Below, in pieces: positions 59,357 to 64,000 of a DNA stretch of 64,000 nt. Source of the stretch: Beroe forskalii (taxonomy: Eukaryota; Ctenophora; Nuda; Beroida; Beroidae); the NCBI GenBank assembly GCA_011033025.1, contig WFMF01000210.1:62001-126000 (forward strand), written 5' to 3'. Position numbers and translations under genes: made by a program. Within the stretch, counting starts at the first letter, position 1. Each line of letters starts with the position of its first letter. The notes beneath the pieces were generated by a model. The model made no database searches. It saw nothing but the letters and a program-made list of their open reading frames with translations, and was not told the DNA's origin.

Positions 59357-60329
59357 GTGTCTTACATCTTTTTACTTGAAATGTGCCAAAGAAGAATGTA
59401 TAGATATTAAATATACATGCATATTGGCGCCATTCCCATTGCTCGATGTACTTTACACTATACTCCCGCTTAAGCATGTTGTGATCATTGGCCTCTGTAT
59501 TTATTTGTTACATAATACCATGGCGCTATGATTAGGCATTTATGCTACATTGACTTTTTATGAATTAACGAATGGCGAAGGGAGTGTCAACTTTTTCAAC
59601 CTCTTCGATCATGATATAAAGAAATAATGTATGATGTGCATATAATTCTTGAAACGATGATTCATATGAAACACTGATTCGTATGAATTGTTTTCAAAGC
59701 GTTTGCTTTCATTGTTTCGTATATGGCAGGGTATTGATACAGTAAATGCTCACATGGGTATTTGAATAACCATCGTAATTGCACTCGAAAGCTCGTGCAA
59801 TGACTTCAATTAATGCACTCGCAAGCTGGTGCATTTATTGCATGAATCCCACTAGCAAGGTCGTGCATTTATTGCATGGATCCCACTCGCAAGTGTGCAT
59901 TTACCGTATATTACATGATTCCTAAATTTGCACGCCCGTGAAAAAGCCAGTTATATTCTCCTTTTAACTGCATAATATAGAGTTACATAACGAGCAACAG
60001 TGAAGTAACATGATTTATGCCTCGAGCGAAGCGAGTGGCATAAATTGCATTATTCACCGAAGCCGAAGGCTGAGTTGAATAATGATTTGTTTTCATCGAG
60101 GGCGCAGCCCGAGTTGAAAACAATTTGTTACTTCGCTGTTGGGAGTTATGTAACGATATTATTTACCAAGTTTTTCAAACGCAAGAAAACATTTTCTTCA
60201 CTCTCAGCATATAAATATAACTTTTGTCTTTAGACGGTAGGCTTTACGTGGTGAGCAATACGACTTGCTTATCAAAGCTTTGATGTGAGGCTCCGTCCCG
60301 GAGTTCCTTTAGGAACTCTTGACAAGAAG
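59357..60329. other. Intergenic with short repeats
   Basis: 59770-59905 has four ~37-bp units of ctcgcaagctcgtgcattta/ttgcatg type. 60010-60150 has gaagcgaag and gccgaaggc style hairpins in the style of the 42654-43350 family. No supported gene. Confidence 0.5.
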
Positions 60330-60600
60330 TGTGTATATAATATTGAATACTGTGAAAATAATAGAAAAATTATGGAAATAATATCAAATACTATGAAAAT
60401 AATAGCAAAACTATGAAAATAATAGCAAAACTATGAAAATAATAGCAAAACTATGAAAATAATACCAAAAACTATGAAAATAATACCAAAAACTATGAAA
60501 ATAATACCAAAAACTATGAAAATAATACCGAAAGTGTGAAAATAATATCAAAAGTGTGAAAATAATATCAAAAGTATGAAAAAAAACTCAAAAATAACAC
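60330..60600. repeat. ~20-bp minisatellite
   Basis: About 13 units of aactatgaaaataatagcaa with accaa and tcaaaagtgtg variants in an ordered drift from left to right. Confidence 0.92.
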
Positions 60601-61440
60601 ATCTTACTTAACCGCTATATCCGGCCACGCGGTAAATAATAGGAGTTATTTGAACTTGAGTGGTGATAAGAATTTTGAAAGATATACTCATTTTATCTAT
60701 AATGATTGTGAAATATAATTGGACAATTAATGAACTAAATATATAAAGTGTATTATTTTGTCTCTTCAAATTTGTTACTGAACTTCTTTCATTTCAAATT
60801 AGCTATACCAGAACTGAACCAAAATTGTATCAGGGACCCTAAAGGCACGACAAGATTAAAACTCCTTGACAAAGCTTCGTTTTGTCAACGAAAAATTACA
60901 GATTGTTATTGTAATACGTTCTTTCAAAATGCCTCAGTGAGACCATTAATACTTGCGAGTCACGACTCACGCATCTTAAAGATTAAATGAAGAACTCCAA
61001 CGGTCGCCGTATATTTAGCTGAAGTACTGACGTGAATCGGTCACCATATACCTCGAATATTGATTTAATTTTGTTATGCCTTTCGGGACACCTGGATAGT
61101 TAGGTATGAAATGGGGCTATCAGTACCGGTCAGCTCTCCTGGTTGAGTTTCTGATAAAGACGAATAAATGTGAAAACTTTGAATTATACGAATATGGTGA
61201 CCTTTGTCCGTAGTCGAATTCGTACGTAAGTGTGGCAGCTTGTCGATTCTGCTATGCACCATATTAAAATAAGCTGTGAGTCGTCATTAACTTACTATAT
61301 AAAAGTGTGATAATGACGACATCTCGACCGCTTATTTATCAAATGTGCATGAATTTCGTATATTATGGAACACGCTACCATTCTCTTACAAGCACTTCAG
61401 CGCGGGATTTGAGCGCGCACGCGAGTTTTTATTGAAAAAA
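60601..61440. other. Intergenic
   Basis: AT-rich single-copy sequence. Frame 60748-60990 (80 codons) shows no domain. A CpG-rich patch, gcgcgggatttgagcgcgca, lies near 61400. Confidence 0.35.
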
Positions 61441-61712
61441 GTGATGCCCTGGAGTGAGCCTCCTCGGCCACGGGCATGGACGAAGAGGCTCACTTTTTTT
61501 ACATGAAAAAAAGTGAGCCTAAAAATTTTTTTCATGTTTTTTTTTCTTGAAAAATTTTTTATAGTAAAAAAAGTGATCCTCCTCGGCTACGGGGTTGGAC
61601 AAAAAGGATCAAAAAATTTCATATAAAAAATTTTTCGAGTAAAATTTTTTATGAAAAAATTTTTTATGAAAAATTTTTTATGTAAAAAAGTGAGCCTGCT
61701 CGGCCACCGTAG
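61441..61712 (-). mobile_element. GAGCC/CGGCC AT-rich repeat family, copy 2
   Basis: Ends gtgagcctgctcggccaccg, the reverse complement of the start of the copy at 49812. The middle is homopolymer-rich atgaaaaaattttttatg with gtgatcctcctcggctacgg units. Confidence 0.65.
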
Positions 61713-62270
61713 ACTGGTGCCAAATGTCCGAGCTTCACGCACTGCGAGTCCGATTCAGTAAAAAACCCTGCGAAACCGCCAATTCTTCGGCACTGGATAA
61801 GCTTGAGTGTAAACTAATGTTATGTATTGTGCAGTGTATTGTGCTGTGTATTGTGCAGTGTATTGTGCAGTGTATGGTAATTGTGTAGTGTATTGCTCCC
61901 AGTCCCTCTGCCCTCAGTCTGCTGTCGAGCCATGTTTAAACATTAAATTGCTTTGTGAAAAACATGTTTTCATCCTATCAATATCAGTTTGCTCTTTCCT
62001 TACTTCCTTACCTGTCATCAATCGAGATATCATTTTATCATGCCATTTATGAGGTACGAGTAGCTGGGATTTAATTGTGATATATCTATTATCTTGCATG
62101 TTGATGCCTAACCCAAATTATAATGCTTCCAGTTCCTTGTCGAGCCATATTTACAGTGTTTTAATATTCAACTTAAAACATTAAATTGCTTTGTGATATT
62201 CCTATTGTGACTTTGTGATAAATAGTTCGTGTTTTCATCCTATCAAGGCAAAATGGTACCACAGGAACAC
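61713..62270. other. Intergenic with a gtgtattgtgca microsatellite
   Basis: gtgtattgtgcagtgtattg repeats at 61826-61880. Two diverged copies of a segment containing cattaaattgctttgtga and gttttcatcctatcaa occur at 61940 and 62180. No gene was seen. Confidence 0.5.
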
Positions 62271-64000
62271 GACAAAAATTAGCCTCCATTAGCCTCCATT
62301 AGCCTCCATGGAGGCTGAGTGGAGGCTGAGTGGAGGCTGAGTGGAGCCTAAGTGGAGGCTAATTTCAAAAATTAGCCTCCACGGAGGCTAGTGGAGGTAT
62401 GAGGCTAATTTTCGAAAATAGCCTCCACTATGGAGGCTATATTAGCCTCCACTAGCCTCCACTAGGCTCACTAGCCTCCACCAGCCTCCACTCAGCCTCC
62501 ACTCAGCCTCCATGGAGGCTAAATTTCTAGTTTAGCCTCCACTAGCCTCCACTAGCCTCCACTCAAGATTTAGCCTCCATTAGCCTCCACGGAAATTTAA
62601 AAAGTCATTTTTGGATTCTATGGAAGCTATTTTGACAGTGCTAGTGGAGGCTATAGCCTCAAATGGAGGCTAAAATCATGAAAAAACACAGATAATATGC
62701 TAGCCTCCACAAAATTGAATTTATGTCATGTTTTTACAAAAAGAGTACATTTTGTAACATAGACCAAAGTCTAGTATTAGGCACCACTAGGCCTCCACTA
62801 GAATCCACTCAGCCTCCACTAGGCTCCACTAGGCTTCACTCAGCCTCCACTAGGCTCCACTCAGCCTCCACTAGGCTCCACTCAGCCTCCACTAGGCTCC
62901 ATTCAGCCTCCACTAGCCTCCACGCAGCCTCCACTCAGCCTCCATTAGCCTCCACTCAGCCTCCACTAGGCTCCACTCAGCCTCCACTAGGCTCCACTAG
63001 CCTCCACTAGGCTCCACTAGCCTCCACTAGGCTGGTGGGCTAAAGTGGAGGCCTGAGTGGAGGCTGGTGGAGCCTAGTGGAGGCTGAGCCTGGTGGAGGG
63101 ATGGGAAAGCCTAGTGGAGGCTGTGGAGGCCTAGTGGAGGCTGGTGGGCTCCAGTGGGAGTGGGGTGAAGTGGAGCTAGTGGAGGCTGAATGGAGCCTAG
63201 TGGAGGCTAGTAGAGCCTATTGGATCTAGTGGAGGCTAGTGGAGCCTAGTGGTAGCCAGTGGAGCCTAGTGGAGGCTGAGTGGAGCCTAGTGGAGGCTAG
63301 TGGGGTCTGAGTGGAGCCTAGTGGAGGCTGAGTGGAGCCTAGTGGAGGCTAAGTGGAGGCTAGTGGAGGCTGAGTGGAGCCTAGTGGAGGCTGAGTGGAG
63401 CCTAGTGGAGGCTGAATGGATCCTAGTGGAGGCTAGTGGAGCCTATTGGATCCTAGTGGAGGCTAGTGGAGCCTAGTGGTGGCCAGTGGAGCCTAGTGGA
63501 GGCTGAGTCGAGCCTAGTGGAGGCTAGTGGGGCCTGAGTGGAGCCTAGTGGAGCCTAGTGGAGGCTGAGTGGAGCCTAGTGGAGGCTGAGTGGAGCCTAG
63601 TGGAGGCTGAGTGGGCCTAGTGGAGGCTGAGTGGAGCTAGTGGAGGCTGAGTGGAGCCTAGTGGAGGCTGAGTGTAGGACAGTTGGAGCTGTCTGAAAGT
63701 TTGAAGCTATATATTGTTTTCACATTAGTACACATAAATCACCATTTTCAGCAAGAAATTTGTGTTTTGTAGGCTTATTGATTTAGGCTCCACTCAGCCT
63801 CCATAGCCTCCACTCAGCCTCCATTAGCCTCCATTAGCCTCCATATGGGCTTTAGCCTCCACAAAATGACTTTTTAAATTTCTGTGGAGGCTAATGGAGG
63901 CTAATTCTTGAGTGGAGGCTAGTGGAGGCTAGTGGAGGCTAAACCAAAATTTAGCCTCCATGGAGGCTGAGTGGAGGCTGAGTGGAGGCTGAGTGGAGGC
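62271..64000. repeat. Fold-back minisatellite of tggaggct units (continues past window)
   Basis: About 150 units of ~10-11 bp (gtggaggctga, gtggagccta). The orientation flips: C-rich strand at 62400-62590 and 62770-63035, G-rich at 62310-62345, 63040-63670 and 63880-64000. The flanking block around 62500-62612 (ctcaagatttagcctccatt, aaatttaaaaagtcattttt) is the reverse complement of about 63866-63985, so the array is the core of a large inverted-repeat element whose right end is outside the window. The 95-codon frame at 62723 is repeat translation. Confidence 0.88.

Overview
The window looks like nuclear DNA of an invertebrate animal. It has spliced genes with GT-AG introns, a many-exon class C G-protein-coupled receptor, a carbohydrate sulfotransferase exon, AATAAA signals, and a heavy load of satellites, minisatellites and inverted-repeat DNA transposons in AT-rich DNA. 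Nothing bacterial or operon-like is present. The phylum cannot be fixed from the sequence alone; families of mGluR/GABA-B-like receptors are large in early-branching animals, which is compatible but not diagnostic.

Layout. 1-16480 is a ~355-bp satellite array. It is broken by a 1.8-kb hairpin-rich insertion (8195-9970), a 3.2-kb insertion with a 27-bp minisatellite (11348-14556) and a probable solo LTR (15471-15793), and it ends in a perfect fold-back. The first ~5 kb is distorted by homopolymer runs and is probably poorly polished consensus. 16480-22000 has no supported gene but several palindromic elements. 22278-32522 holds a class C receptor: a complete 16-exon copy (25175-32522) preceded by a 2.9-kb tandem duplicate of its first exons (22278-24846). 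The exon for the fifth membrane helix carries an in-frame stop and a frame-shifting deletion.

34165-39750 holds a small four-exon minus-strand gene (153 residues, unknown function). Its second intron contains a whole plus-strand gene (35341-38080) for a secreted-then-anchored coiled-coil membrane protein. Both models rest on splice sites and phases that fit exactly. 43620-44790 is the last exon of a Golgi-type carbohydrate sulfotransferase; its amino-terminal exon was not found. 50897-54538 is a complete non-autonomous Mutator-like element with ~600-bp terminal inverted repeats and a 9-bp target duplication. The rest is intergenic DNA with many fold-back repeats, a LINE reverse-transcriptase scrap (59201-59356), and at the right edge a large strand-flipping fold-back minisatellite (62271-64000).

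The genes do not form a pathway. The interesting structure is the duplicated receptor ligand-binding exons that could act as alternative 5' cassettes, the gene nested antisense inside another, and the density of palindromic elements from 28 bp to 3.6 kb.
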